From positions 186,001 to 250,000 of the forward strand of contig CALRZN010000003.1 in assembly GCA_943372645.1 (NCBI GenBank): 64,000 nucleotides of DNA, given 5' to 3'. Source of the stretch: VBWE01 sp943372645 (GTDB lineage Bacteria > Bacteroidota > Bacteroidia > Palsa-965). The position numbers were made by a program, and so were the translations under genes. This document shows, piece by piece, positions 44,954 through 53,438 of the stretch (positions are counted from its first letter, which is position 1; every line of letters begins with the position of its first letter). The notes beneath the pieces were generated by a model that made no database searches, was not told the origin of the DNA, and saw nothing but the letters and a program-made list of their open reading frames with translations.

Positions 44954-45712
44954 ATGCTCGCCAGACGGATTATTCCCTGCCTTGATGTAAAAGACGGGCG
45001 CACGGTAAAAGGTATTCAGTTTGAAAACATAACCGATGTGGGCGACCCGGCGGAACTTGCGGCCTGGTATGCACAGCAGGGCGCAGATGAACTGGTGTTC
45101 CTCGACATCACGGCCACACACGAAAACCGCGGCACACTTACCGCGCTGGTTCGCGACGTTGCAAAGCAGATCAACATTCCGTTTACCGTTGGTGGCGGAG
45201 TAACTTCGGTGGCCGATGTGGAACGCCTGCTGGAAAACGGTGCCGATAAAATTTCGGTGAACTCGGCGGCTTACCGCAATCCGCAGCTGCTGCATGAGCT
45301 GGCTTCCCGTTTCGGCAGCCAGTGCGTGGTGCTTGCGGTAGATACCCGGTTCGAAAACGGCAACTGGTTTGTTTACCTCAACGGCGGACGCATTGCCACA
45401 CCAACGTTAACCACCGACTGGGTGAAAACCGCAACCGATGCAGGCGCGGGCGAAATACTGCTCACCTCCATGAATAACGACGGCGCGAAAAACGGGTTTG
45501 CACTTGACATCACGAAGCAGGTTGCAGAAACTGTTTCCGTTCCGGTGATTGCATCGGGCGGTGCCGGAACAATGGAACATTTTGTATCTGTTTTTGAAAA
45601 CGGCAAAGCAGATGCTGCACTCGCTGCCAGTATTTTTCATTACCGTGAAATTGCTATTCCTGATCTGAAAAAATACCTTGCTGCACACCGCATTCCGATG
45701 CGCATAAACTGA
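44954..45712 (+). CDS. hisF: Imidazole glycerol phosphate synthase cyclase subunit HisF
   Basis: Partner of HisH; makes IGP and AICAR. The start at 44954 gives MLARRIIPCLDVKDGRTVKG, with the catalytic Asp in CLDVKDGR; a longer upstream frame runs through hisA and is rejected. The 252-residue barrel has LVFLDITATHENRGT, FTVGGGVTSVADVERLLENG, ADKISVNSAAYRNP, the second Asp in LLTSMNNDGAKNGF (about 166-179), and PVIASGGAGTMEHF. Confidence 0.97.
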   Translation: MLARRIIPCLDVKDGRTVKGIQFENITDVGDPAELAAWYAQQGADELVFLDITATHENRGTLTALVRDVAKQINIPFTVGGGVTSVADVERLLENGADKISVNSAAYRNPQLLHELASRFGSQCVVLAVDTRFENGNWFVYLNGGRIATPTLTTDWVKTATDAGAGEILLTSMNNDGAKNGFALDITKQVAETVSVPVIASGGAGTMEHFVSVFENGKADAALAASIFHYREIAIPDLKKYLAAHRIPMRIN

Positions 45713-45716
45713 ACGT

Positions 45717-46313
45717 ATGAAACCTGATTTTGAAAAAATGCCGGAAGGCCTTGTTCCTGTTGTTGTGCAGGATGATGTTACACGCGCCGTGCTCATGCTG
45801 GGCTACATGAACAGCGAAGCATTTGAAAAAACAAAGACCGAAAACCGCGTAACGTTTTACAGCCGATCCAAAAAACGGTTGTGGACCAAAGGCGAAACGT
45901 CCGGGAATTTTCTCGACGTAAAAAGTATGCACCTCGATTGTGATTCGGATGCGTTACTGATCAAAGCCATCCCGGCCGGACCGGTTTGCCACACGGGCAG
46001 TGACACGTGCTGGAATGAAACGAACACACCGGTTTCATTCATCCATCACCTCGAAACAATAATTCAGCAACGAAAAAATAATCCGCAGGTCGGTTCTTAT
46101 ACTTCTGAACTGTTTTCCAAAGGCATTAACAAGGTGGCGCAGAAAGTAGGTGAGGAGGCTGTTGAACTGGTGATTGAAGCCAAAGACAACAACGACGACC
46201 TGTTTATCAGCGAAGCGGCTGATTTGATGTATCATTACCTCGTGCTGCTGGCTGCAAAAGGATTTTCGTTGCAGGATATTGAAGCAGTATTAAAAACGCG
46301 CCACGGAAAATAA
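45717..46313 (+). CDS. hisI: Bifunctional phosphoribosyl-AMP cyclohydrolase / phosphoribosyl-ATP pyrophosphatase HisIE
   Basis: Second and third steps of the His pathway in one protein. Residues about 1-105 are the HisI domain with FYSRSKKRLWTKGETSGN and the zinc/magnesium site HLDCDSDALLIK, plus AGPVCHTGSDTCW. Residues about 110-198 are the HisE domain with KVGEEAVELVIEAKD and the SEAADLMYHYLVLLA helix. It is the last gene of the trp-aroF-his unit; downstream genes are on the other strand. No clear terminator was found in the short 31 bp gap. Confidence 0.96.
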   Translation: MKPDFEKMPEGLVPVVVQDDVTRAVLMLGYMNSEAFEKTKTENRVTFYSRSKKRLWTKGETSGNFLDVKSMHLDCDSDALLIKAIPAGPVCHTGSDTCWNETNTPVSFIHHLETIIQQRKNNPQVGSYTSELFSKGINKVAQKVGEEAVELVIEAKDNNDDLFISEAADLMYHYLVLLAAKGFSLQDIEAVLKTRHGK

Positions 46314-46344
46314 AACCGGTACAATTCGCGGTCAGTAGCAGGCT

Positions 46345-46905
46345 TTAATAGCCCGCTGCTTTCCGTACGAAATTAAAATAGAGTGGCTCTTTGGGTTTTG
46401 TTACCTGCCTGCGTTCCCGGTTTTTCATCAGTATGGTCAGTTTCGGATTGCGGTCGTCAACGGTAACCGGTTTGTTCGGTTCCAGCTGCGTTCTGCAATA
46501 AATGGCAAGCTGCAGTACCTCATCGGCTGTGAGCGTCCGGGTTTGTTCCACCTCCCAGGTGTAAAATGGATTTTTTGCACTGATGTGTTTAATTGTTTTG
46601 TTCGGAAATTTTTTCACCTGCTGTTTGTAAACCGTAAAGGTGTATGCATCCTTCTGCCTGCTGATACGGTAGCGGATAACCAGCGTCTGTGCGCGCCTGT
46701 TTTTTTCGGTCAGTTCGGTAATGGCGGGTTTGTGCGGAACAGCAGGTTTTGATTCGTAAATTTTAAATGCTTCCACAATAACCAGCGAATCGCCTTCCTG
46801 CAGGGTGGCAGGCAACGTGTTTTTCAGCGAATCGGGAAAAGCGGGAAGTTGTGCGCTTGCGGTTTTTGAAATCAGCAGCAACAGGAGCAGCGCGTACCGC
46901 ATCAC
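46345..46905 (-). CDS. Small secreted protein of unknown function
   Basis: The 186-residue protein has a signal peptide (MMRYALLLLLLISKTASAQ) and a basic, probably beta-rich body. No known domain was recognised. It overlaps the upstream MORN-like gene by 4 bp and is translationally coupled to it, so the two probably act together in the periplasm or outer envelope. Either of two adjacent ATG codons (46905 or 46902) could be the start. Confidence 0.7.
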   Translation of the reverse strand: MMRYALLLLLLISKTASAQLPAFPDSLKNTLPATLQEGDSLVIVEAFKIYESKPAVPHKPAITELTEKNRRAQTLVIRYRISRQKDAYTFTVYKQQVKKFPNKTIKHISAKNPFYTWEVEQTRTLTADEVLQLAIYCRTQLEPNKPVTVDDRNPKLTILMKNRERRQVTKPKEPLYFNFVRKAAGY

Positions 46906-47663
46906 ATTTTCTTTTCAGAACTGAGCTGCCCTACGGAAAACTCCTGGATGAGAATCAGTTTGCCGGTTTCGTCGTAGGTTTTCCAGGTACCGTCTTTGAT
47001 GAGATCATCCACATCGCGGTGATAAATGAGTATGCCTTCCTCTTCCAGCTGCCCGTTTTCATGAAACTCTTTGAACTGGTAACGGCGGCGTTTCGCATCA
47101 AGCAATTCGGTGCTGCGCTGGGGCCAGCCGTTTTCGAAAAAGAATTTACGGGTAACGAGGTAATCGTTTTTCTTTGAATACTCTTCAAAAAATTCAGCGT
47201 TGCCGTTTTCGTAATATTCGCTGGTTTTGTTGGCCTGCCCGTCCACATACGCCACATCGGAACGCACCTTGCCGTTGAGCCAGTACAATGTCATCTGGTA
47301 ACTGGACAAGGTGAGCAGCCGGAAATGCCGCTCCACCTGTCCGTTATCGTAAAAGTTTTTGTACGTTTTCAGCTGGCCCTGTACGTAGTACCCATGATGC
47401 AGCAGTTGCCCGTTTTCGTAAAAATCGTCCACCCAGTCGGTGCAGGCATAGCCTTTAATGGTGTAACGCACCGAATCGCCGCCGAGGGCCACGTTCAGTT
47501 TTTCGTACATTTTAATACCGGCGGCTGAATCGTAAACGGCTGCCTGCAGGTATTTTTTCGGGCGCGGAATCTGTTTGTCAATCTGCGCATGCAGCGAAAC
47601 GGAGAACAGGCCCAGTGTAATCACCGGGAGTGCCAACCGAACTGTTTTAAACAACTGCCACAT
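46902..47663 (-). CDS. Secreted MORN_2/YwqK-type repeat protein
   Basis: The 253-residue protein has a signal peptide ending SVSLHAQ. The mature part contains repeated YxNGxxxxxxxY units typical of MORN_2/YwqK proteins: DFYENGQLLHHGYYVQGQ, KNFYDNGQVERHF, EYYENGNAEFFEEY, and EFHENGQLEEEG. Databases often name these antitoxins (YwqK), but a secreted protein is unlikely to be an antitoxin of a cytosolic toxin. The exact function is unknown. It is 20 bp downstream of trxB and probably in its operon. Confidence 0.85.
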   Translation of the reverse strand: MWQLFKTVRLALPVITLGLFSVSLHAQIDKQIPRPKKYLQAAVYDSAAGIKMYEKLNVALGGDSVRYTIKGYACTDWVDDFYENGQLLHHGYYVQGQLKTYKNFYDNGQVERHFRLLTLSSYQMTLYWLNGKVRSDVAYVDGQANKTSEYYENGNAEFFEEYSKKNDYLVTRKFFFENGWPQRSTELLDAKRRRYQFKEFHENGQLEEEGILIYHRDVDDLIKDGTWKTYDETGKLILIQEFSVGQLSSEKKM

Positions 47664-47683
47664 GCGTATGAAAGATACAAAAA

Positions 47684-48640
47684 TTAATGCATATTATTTG
47701 CCGCGAGGTAACGTTCCGCATCCAGCGCGCCCATACAGCCGCTGCCGGCTGCTGTTACCGCCTGGCGATAGACTTTGTCCTGCGCATCACCCACCGCAAA
47801 CACGCCGGGGATGTTGGTTTTGCTGGTTCCGGGAATGGTCTGGATGTAACCGGTTTCGTCCATATCGAGCCAGCCTTTGAAAATATCGGTGTTCGGTTTG
47901 TGCCCGATGGCCACGAAAAATCCGAAAATGTCAATCTGACGTGTTTCGCCGGTAGCGTTGTTTTTAATCAGCGCGCCGGTTACGCCGGAGTCATCACCAA
48001 GTACTTCAGCCGTTTCGCTGTTCCACATGATTTCGATGTTCGGTGTATTCATCACGCGGTGCTGCATGGCTTTGGATGCGCGCATTTCGCCTTCGCCCTT
48101 GCGCACAATCATAAATACTTTGGTGCATAGTTTTGAAAGGTAAACCGCTTCTTCGCAGGCCGTATCACCGGCACCCACGAGGGCCACCACGCGGTTTTTG
48201 TAGAAAAATCCGTCACACACTGCGCAGGCTGAAACGCCGCCGATGGTTTTGTATTTTTCTTCGCTCGGCAGTCCGAGGTATTTGGCCGAAGCACCGGTGG
48301 CAATGATTACCGTATTTGCATGAATTTCTTTGGCGTCATCAATCCATACCTTGTGCACCGGGCCGGTAAAATCAACCTTGGTGGCCATTCCGAAACGCAC
48401 ATCGGTTTCAAAACGTTTGGCCTGGTCGAGAAAATGTTTCATCATCTCCGGGCCTTTGATGCCGTCCGGGTAGCCGGGATAGTTTTCCACTTCAGTCGTC
48501 TGCATCAGCTGTCCGCCCTGCTCCAGGCCGGTGTACATCAACGGTTTCAGATCGGCGCGTGCGGCGTAAATTGCAGCGGTATATCCTGCAGGACCCGATC
48601 CGACGATCAGGCAATCTACTTTTTCAATGGCATTGTCCAT
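47684..48640 (-). CDS. trxB: Thioredoxin-disulfide reductase TrxB
   Basis: NADPH-dependent flavoenzyme that keeps thioredoxin reduced. The 318-residue low-molecular-weight type has the FAD motif GSGPAGYTAAIYAARA (15-30), the redox pair in SACAVCDGFFYK (Cys139, Cys142), the NADPH motif VALVGAGDTACEEA, and a C-terminal FAVGDAQDKVYRQAVTAAGSG. Length and motifs are standard. Confidence 0.97.
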   Translation of the reverse strand: MDNAIEKVDCLIVGSGPAGYTAAIYAARADLKPLMYTGLEQGGQLMQTTEVENYPGYPDGIKGPEMMKHFLDQAKRFETDVRFGMATKVDFTGPVHKVWIDDAKEIHANTVIIATGASAKYLGLPSEEKYKTIGGVSACAVCDGFFYKNRVVALVGAGDTACEEAVYLSKLCTKVFMIVRKGEGEMRASKAMQHRVMNTPNIEIMWNSETAEVLGDDSGVTGALIKNNATGETRQIDIFGFFVAIGHKPNTDIFKGWLDMDETGYIQTIPGTSKTNIPGVFAVGDAQDKVYRQAVTAAGSGCMGALDAERYLAANNMH

Positions 48641-48932
48641 ATATACTGTGTTTTATAAAGATCAGGTTCACCTTCAAATCGGATGCAAATTTACGGATTT
48701 TTCCGGGGCGGCGGGAGCGGGGGGCGGGCTACTTATTAACCGCTGGATGGGTTGCCGGTGTTGGGGTTGAGGAATGTTTTAACAATCGGGGTTTAACAGG
48801 ATGAATAGCGTTCCTGTGGCATTGCGGAATCAAAAACGATCAGATCGAACTGAGATGAGCGTTTTTTTATCACGTCGGATTTATAGAATAGCTATTTTCC
48901 AACTGTTTAAGGAACTGCACGAACGCTTCGTT

Positions 48933-49039
48933 AACCACAATGTCAACCCACTTACCGGCACACCCACAAAGGTATGCACGAAGCGCACAACGATCATAAC
49001 ATTGTGGCCATTGTGCATGCCTTAGCGCACATTGTGGTT
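48933..49039. repeat. Intergenic inverted repeat, AACCACAA family, copy B
   Basis: AACCACAATGT (48933-48943) and ACATTGTGGTT (49029-49039) are perfect 11-bp inverted ends. The interior shares the 13-mer CATTGTGCATGCC (49009-49021) with the copy at 18550-18661. The element sits just after the stop of the lipoprotein gene (minus strand). The rest of the 413 bp spacer 48641-49053 holds no gene I can support. Confidence 0.75.
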
Positions 49040-49053
49040 GATGAAATAACGAT

Positions 49054-50331
49054 CTACTTAAACAAATCCTTAATCTTATCCCCCGTCTTTTTAATAAGGC
49101 TATCCGCCATGCCGGTTCCGAGTGGGGCAAGGTGTTCGGCCTGTTGCGAAAGGTCGGTGAATTTTTTTCCGGCTTCGGTTTGCTGCATGCGCTCAACCGG
49201 TTTGGCGGCGTTGGCGCGGTGTACGGCGTAACTGCCGGCGATTTTTGCAATGGCTAATTTGTCGTAAATGCTGTTGAGCGCGCTTTCGTTGTCGCGTTTT
49301 TCCACGTATTTTTTAATGGAGGTGGCGGCTTCTTTTTCTTCTGCGCTCAACACCGTGCTTGCTTCCAATTTGCCGAGGTAGGCAAGCGCTTTTTCCTTGT
49401 CTTCATTTTTCACCGCAACTGTTGCGCCGATGCTCCAGGTGAGTTCGTTGTCTAATCCGCCGGCTTCTGCATCTTTCAGGAAGAGTGCAAAATCATCATA
49501 CGCGGCTTCCTGTTTTTCTTTGTCTTCCATCTGCATGTGCGCTACGCCGAGCAGGGCGTAACCGATGGCGCGCCACTGGTGCCATGCTTTTTCGGGTGTG
49601 GGCGTGGCGGCGGTGTCGAGCGAGGGGAGCGGGCTGCTGAGCAGGTAACTTTTTTCTTTGTCAAACAGCGCGATGTATTCGTTGGCGGCCAGTTCGGCGT
49701 GGTAGGGCCATTTGTTTTCAAGCCACGCAATGCTTTTCAGCAGTTTCGAACCGATGCGCATTTCGGTGCTGCTGAGGCGCTCGTCGTGTACGCGGTAAAT
49801 TTCGTACAGCATAAACGACTTGGGTACTTTATGCGAAACATAATACGTTGCGCCGAGAAACAAATGTTCTTCATCTTCACCGAACCCGGAGAAAAGGTTT
49901 TGGTCTTTCGATGCGGCCATGCCTTTGCCGCCCACGGCGAAAATGCTTTCAAGAATAGTAGGCAGTGAATCTTCATCGGTTTTCAGCAGCACATCCTTCG
50001 CATCGTAAAGCGCTTTGGCATTGGCCGCCATTTCCAGGATATTTGTTTTTGCAGCACTGGCCGAATCCATTACGTGCAGTGCATTGCCGGCCGCACCGAG
50101 CAGGGCGGTACGCGCTTCGGCAAAACCGGGTTGGGTGCTGTCAACTGCATACGAACGTAGCGCTACCTTAAATGCGCGGTAAAACTCCACCTTGTTATCG
50201 GCCTGCATTTTTTCCATGGCTTTCTTTTCCAGCAGCAGCGGATCTTCGTCAGAACCGCCGCAGGAAATAAGGAACACAGCCGTTAATGCAGCAAAAATAA
50301 AACGGGGCAGGAGGGAGGAGGTGATTATCAT
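49054..50331 (-). CDS. Lipoprotein with helical repeats, unknown function
   Basis: The 425-residue protein has a lipoprotein signal with LISC (Cys24), followed by GGSDED, an acidic start often seen in Bacteroidota surface lipoproteins. The body is almost entirely helical, with Ala, Lys and Glu-rich stretches (LLGVAHMQMEDKEKQEAAYD, KEKALAYLGKLEAS) suggestive of degenerate TPR repeats. No enzyme motif is seen. Its start overlaps the end of rsgA by 4 bp. Confidence 0.8.
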   Translation of the reverse strand: MIITSSLLPRFIFAALTAVFLISCGGSDEDPLLLEKKAMEKMQADNKVEFYRAFKVALRSYAVDSTQPGFAEARTALLGAAGNALHVMDSASAAKTNILEMAANAKALYDAKDVLLKTDEDSLPTILESIFAVGGKGMAASKDQNLFSGFGEDEEHLFLGATYYVSHKVPKSFMLYEIYRVHDERLSSTEMRIGSKLLKSIAWLENKWPYHAELAANEYIALFDKEKSYLLSSPLPSLDTAATPTPEKAWHQWRAIGYALLGVAHMQMEDKEKQEAAYDDFALFLKDAEAGGLDNELTWSIGATVAVKNEDKEKALAYLGKLEASTVLSAEEKEAATSIKKYVEKRDNESALNSIYDKLAIAKIAGSYAVHRANAAKPVERMQQTEAGKKFTDLSQQAEHLAPLGTGMADSLIKKTGDKIKDLFK

Positions 50332-51263
50332 TCGTATTCTTTTTTAAGTTCTTCGCCGTTGAGAATAGCAAGGTAACACGAATAGCGGGTATCTGCAATT
50401 TCGCCGTTTTCCACCGCTTCGCGCACCACGCAGCCGGGTTCGCGGTCGTGCAGGCAATTATTGAAACGGCACTGGTTCATCTTTTCGCGTATCTCGGGAA
50501 AAAAGTGCGGCAGCTCGTTTTTTTCAATGTCAACGATTCCAAATTCTTTGATGCCCGGCGTATCAATAATAAATCCGCCGCCCTGCAGCGGATACATTTC
50601 TGCAAACGTGGTGGTGTGCATGCCCTTGGCGTGTGCCTGCGAAATTTCGCCGGTACGCAGTTTCAGCGTCGGTTCAATGGCGTTGATGAGTGTGCTTTTT
50701 CCGACACCGGAGTGACCGGAAATCAGATTCACTTTTCCTTTCATGGCTTTCTGCAGCGGTGCAAGTGTGGCCGCATCCACCGACGAAACAAAATAACAGG
50801 CGTAACCGAGTCCTTCGTACAGACCCATCAGTTGCCGTACATAATCGCGGTGTTCTTCGTCCAGCAAATCGCGTTTGTTAAAAATAACTGCGGCCGGAAT
50901 GCCGTATGCTTCGGCGGTTACCAAAAAACGATCAATAAAACCGGTGGAGGTGCGCGGCTCGATGAGGGTGGCCATTACATAAGCACAGTCAATATTGGCG
51001 GCGATGATGTGCGTCTGTTTCGAAAGGTTGGTGGAGCGGCGGATGATGTAGTTGCGGCGGTCAATCAGCACGTTAATCATGCCCATGCCGTCGGCCGGAT
51101 CAATTTCCAGTTCAACGCGGTCGCCTACGGCCAGCGGGTTGGTGTTTTTGAGGTTCAGTCCTTTGATGCGGAAACGGCCTGCGAGGCGGCAGTCCATTTG
51201 TTTTCCGTCGTCTGTCAATACATTGTACCAGCTCCCCGTGGAGCGGATTACGGTTCCCGTCAT
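50328..51263 (-). CDS. rsgA: Ribosome small-subunit-dependent GTPase A (RsgA/YjeQ)
   Basis: Circularly permuted GTPase that checks maturation of the 30S subunit. The 311-residue protein has an N-terminal OB fold (about 1-70), then NKRD (G4, 129-132) before the P loop GHSGVGKSTLIN (183-194), DTPGIKEFG (G3), and a C-terminal zinc site with Cys and His in QCRFNNCLHDREPGCVV. The permuted order of motifs is diagnostic. It is coupled to the downstream lipoprotein gene by a 4 bp overlap. Confidence 0.97.
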   Translation of the reverse strand: MTGTVIRSTGSWYNVLTDDGKQMDCRLAGRFRIKGLNLKNTNPLAVGDRVELEIDPADGMGMINVLIDRRNYIIRRSTNLSKQTHIIAANIDCAYVMATLIEPRTSTGFIDRFLVTAEAYGIPAAVIFNKRDLLDEEHRDYVRQLMGLYEGLGYACYFVSSVDAATLAPLQKAMKGKVNLISGHSGVGKSTLINAIEPTLKLRTGEISQAHAKGMHTTTFAEMYPLQGGGFIIDTPGIKEFGIVDIEKNELPHFFPEIREKMNQCRFNNCLHDREPGCVVREAVENGEIADTRYSCYLAILNGEELKKEYE

Positions 51264-51391
51264 GTGGTAAAGGTAGGGGACGGCGTTGAGCTGTCAAATT
51301 TTATTTTATGAGTTTATTTTCCTGGCGCATTGTGTCTGAAAAATAATTCGGATTGTGATTTTTATAAACAAGGAAACCTTACAATATTGCA

Positions 51392-51590
51392 GATCGTTCG
51401 GCTGATGCCGCCCCGCCGGGGCTCAAAAATAAATTGCCTATCGTTTTCTAACTTATGCCGTCCCGCTGGGACTACAGGCTGGTTCGGATATGCAGCAGGA
51501 CCAGCCCGTAGTCCTGAAAGGACGGCATAAGTCAGTTGTAATGAAAAAATAACAAATGAGCCCAGACAGGGCGGCATCAGCCGAACGATC
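51392..51590. repeat. Nested palindromic REP-like element, GATGCCGCCC family
   Basis: The outer arms at 51392-51413 and 51569-51590 are perfect reverse complements over 22 bp, with core GGCTGATGCCGCCC. Inner arms ACTTATGCCGTCC (51451-51463) and GGACGGCATAAGT (51520-51532) are perfect, and 51469-51483 with 51500-51514 form a further 15-bp stem with one mismatch. The whole could extrude as a long cruciform. It fills much of the 484 bp gap between rsgA and gldA; no gene is supported there. Confidence 0.88.
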
Positions 51591-51747
51591 GTTTTTGGTA
51601 TTTGATCTGCCAGCATTCCTTTCTCAATGGCCGGATACGATTTACCTGCTTTTCAAAACAGTTTCTTACTTTTGAAACAGAATGTCCCGCGGAAAATGCA
51701 ACAATTCATCCCGGCGGGCGTTATCAGCACATATCGGAGAACCGCGC

Positions 51748-52656
51748 ATGTCCATCAAAGTTGAATACATTTCCAAAACCTACGGCGCACAGTACGCGCT
51801 CGACAACGTTACATTTGAAGCGAATCCCGGCGAAATTGTCGGCTTTCTCGGGCCCAACGGCGCGGGAAAAAGCACGATGATGAAAATTCTGACCTGCTAC
51901 ATTCCGCCCACTGCGGGCAAGGCCATGGTCAACGGATTTGATGTGATGGAAAACCCGATTGCGGTGAAAAAAAGTGTGGGCTACCTGCCCGAACACAACC
52001 CGCTGTACCTCGATATGTATGTGAAAGAGTACCTCGAATTTATCGCGGGCCTGCACAAACTGCCGAACAAAAAGAACCGCGTGGCCGAAATGGTTGACAT
52101 TACCGGCCTGCAATTAGAGCAGCACAAAAAAATCGGTGCACTCTCCAAAGGCTACCGCCAGCGCGTGGGCCTGGCGCAGGCACTCATCCACGATCCGAAA
52201 GTGCTGATTCTCGATGAACCTACCACCGGCCTCGATCCGAACCAGCTCGAAGAAATACGCAAACTCATTAAAAACATCGGCCGCGAAAAAACGGTGCTGC
52301 TTTCTACGCACATCATGCAGGAAGTGGAAATGCTGTGCGACCGCGTAATCATCATTAACAAAGGAAAAATTGTTACCGATAACCAGACCGAAGTGCTGCA
52401 GCAGGCCGATGAAAACCGCGTGCTGGTGATGATTGAATTTGACAAACCCGCCGATGCGGCCGCACTGAAAAAACTGCCCGGCGTGCTCGAGGTTCACCCC
52501 GAAGCTGCAAACACCTTCCAGATTGTTTCTACGGCCACGGCGGATATCCGCCCCGTACTGTTCCAGTTTGCGGTAAAAAACAGCCTTACCGTGTTGCAGA
52601 TGCAGCGCGAGGAAGTGAAGCTGGAAGATGTGTTTAAAAAGCTGACGAAGAAATAA
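51748..52656 (+). CDS. gldA: Gliding motility ABC transporter ATPase GldA
   Basis: GldA is the ATPase of the GldAFG ABC transporter needed for gliding in some Bacteroidota. The start at 51748 (MSIKVEYISKTYGAQYALDN) is the family N-terminus; 22 extra upstream codons are rejected. The 302-residue protein has Walker A GPNGAGKST (35-43), signature LSKGYRQRVGLAQAL, and Walker B VLILDEPTTGLDP. Its closeness to known GldA over the whole length, including the C-terminal KLEDVF segment, supports the name. Permease genes gldFG are not in this window. A multidrug/ABC-2 ATPase is the alternative. Confidence 0.85.
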   Translation: MSIKVEYISKTYGAQYALDNVTFEANPGEIVGFLGPNGAGKSTMMKILTCYIPPTAGKAMVNGFDVMENPIAVKKSVGYLPEHNPLYLDMYVKEYLEFIAGLHKLPNKKNRVAEMVDITGLQLEQHKKIGALSKGYRQRVGLAQALIHDPKVLILDEPTTGLDPNQLEEIRKLIKNIGREKTVLLSTHIMQEVEMLCDRVIIINKGKIVTDNQTEVLQQADENRVLVMIEFDKPADAAALKKLPGVLEVHPEAANTFQIVSTATADIRPVLFQFAVKNSLTVLQMQREEVKLEDVFKKLTKK

Positions 52657-52757
52657 TCGGTTAAAGATGCGCAGGCTGCTGCTGAAAAACGTGCGGCGAT
52701 AAACATATTCCCGGCCCGGTTGTTTTTCATGTGTTTGTTCCTGTTGTATTTCAAAAG

Positions 52758-53375
52758 ATGAAATCCATGGATACTGCACTTCCTGCCGACCTGCTCGCCG
52801 AATTTTACCGGGCAAATAATCTTCCCGCTGATGGTGGCCAGTCGAGCCCATTTGTAAAAATTCAGCTCACCTCCAAAATCGTCCTCTACTTTCCGAATTT
52901 TGATTCCCGGCGTCGTGCTGTTTTGCGGCACGATGTGCATCACATGCTAACCGGTTATTCGGCTGCATCGCTTGCCGGCGAAAGTGAAATCAGCGCTTGG
53001 GAAATTGCATCGGGCTGCACGCGTTACTCGGCTGCGTTTTTTATTAATACGGCAGGTCTTTTATCCGGTTTGCTCTGGAATTTCCGGAACGGTTTGCGTG
53101 CCTTTGCCCGCGGCCGCCGCACGCGCAACCTCTATCGCGATACGTTAACGGAAGACGCTTTTTTACACACGCCGGTTGATGCACTTAAAAAACACCTGCT
53201 GCTCGATATCCATCCGAAGGAAACCCGCCCCGGTATTGGTGATGCGTTGCTGTACATCGGTTTTATTGTGTTCGGTATTTTATATTCGCTGCTGATTATT
53301 CCGCTCCTGTTTTTTGTGCTCGGTTATACCGTTTATATTTTAGTTTCGGGTAAAGACGAACAAGCGGGAAGTTGA
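52758..53375 (+). CDS. Coq4-like protein with C-terminal membrane helices, copy 1
   Basis: The 205-residue protein (start at 52758, MKSMDTALPADLLAEFYRAN) carries RHDVHHMLTGYSAASLAGE, a His-Asp-x-x-His...Glu pattern like the zinc motif of Coq4, a ubiquinone-biosynthesis scaffold. The following SEISAWEIASGC block is also conserved. The C-terminus has one or two membrane helices (about 165-195). Bacteroidota normally use menaquinone, so a ubiquinone role is unlikely. A tandem paralogue follows. Confidence 0.8.
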   Translation: MKSMDTALPADLLAEFYRANNLPADGGQSSPFVKIQLTSKIVLYFPNFDSRRRAVLRHDVHHMLTGYSAASLAGESEISAWEIASGCTRYSAAFFINTAGLLSGLLWNFRNGLRAFARGRRTRNLYRDTLTEDAFLHTPVDALKKHLLLDIHPKETRPGIGDALLYIGFIVFGILYSLLIIPLLFFVLGYTVYILVSGKDEQAGS

Positions 53376-53438
53376 TTTGTTATATACACAGACGCGTCAG
53401 TTACCAGTTCAATTCACCATTTCCAAAACGGTTGTATT

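Noticed and set aside
46902..47663. Antitoxin function for the YwqK-type protein
   Set aside because: It has a signal peptide and MORN_2 repeats and no toxin partner; the name is an annotation habit, not evidence.
48559..49025. Two small overlapping plus-strand frames between trxB and the lipoprotein gene
   Set aside because: The first is mostly antisense to trxB and the second runs through an inverted repeat; neither has a coding signature.
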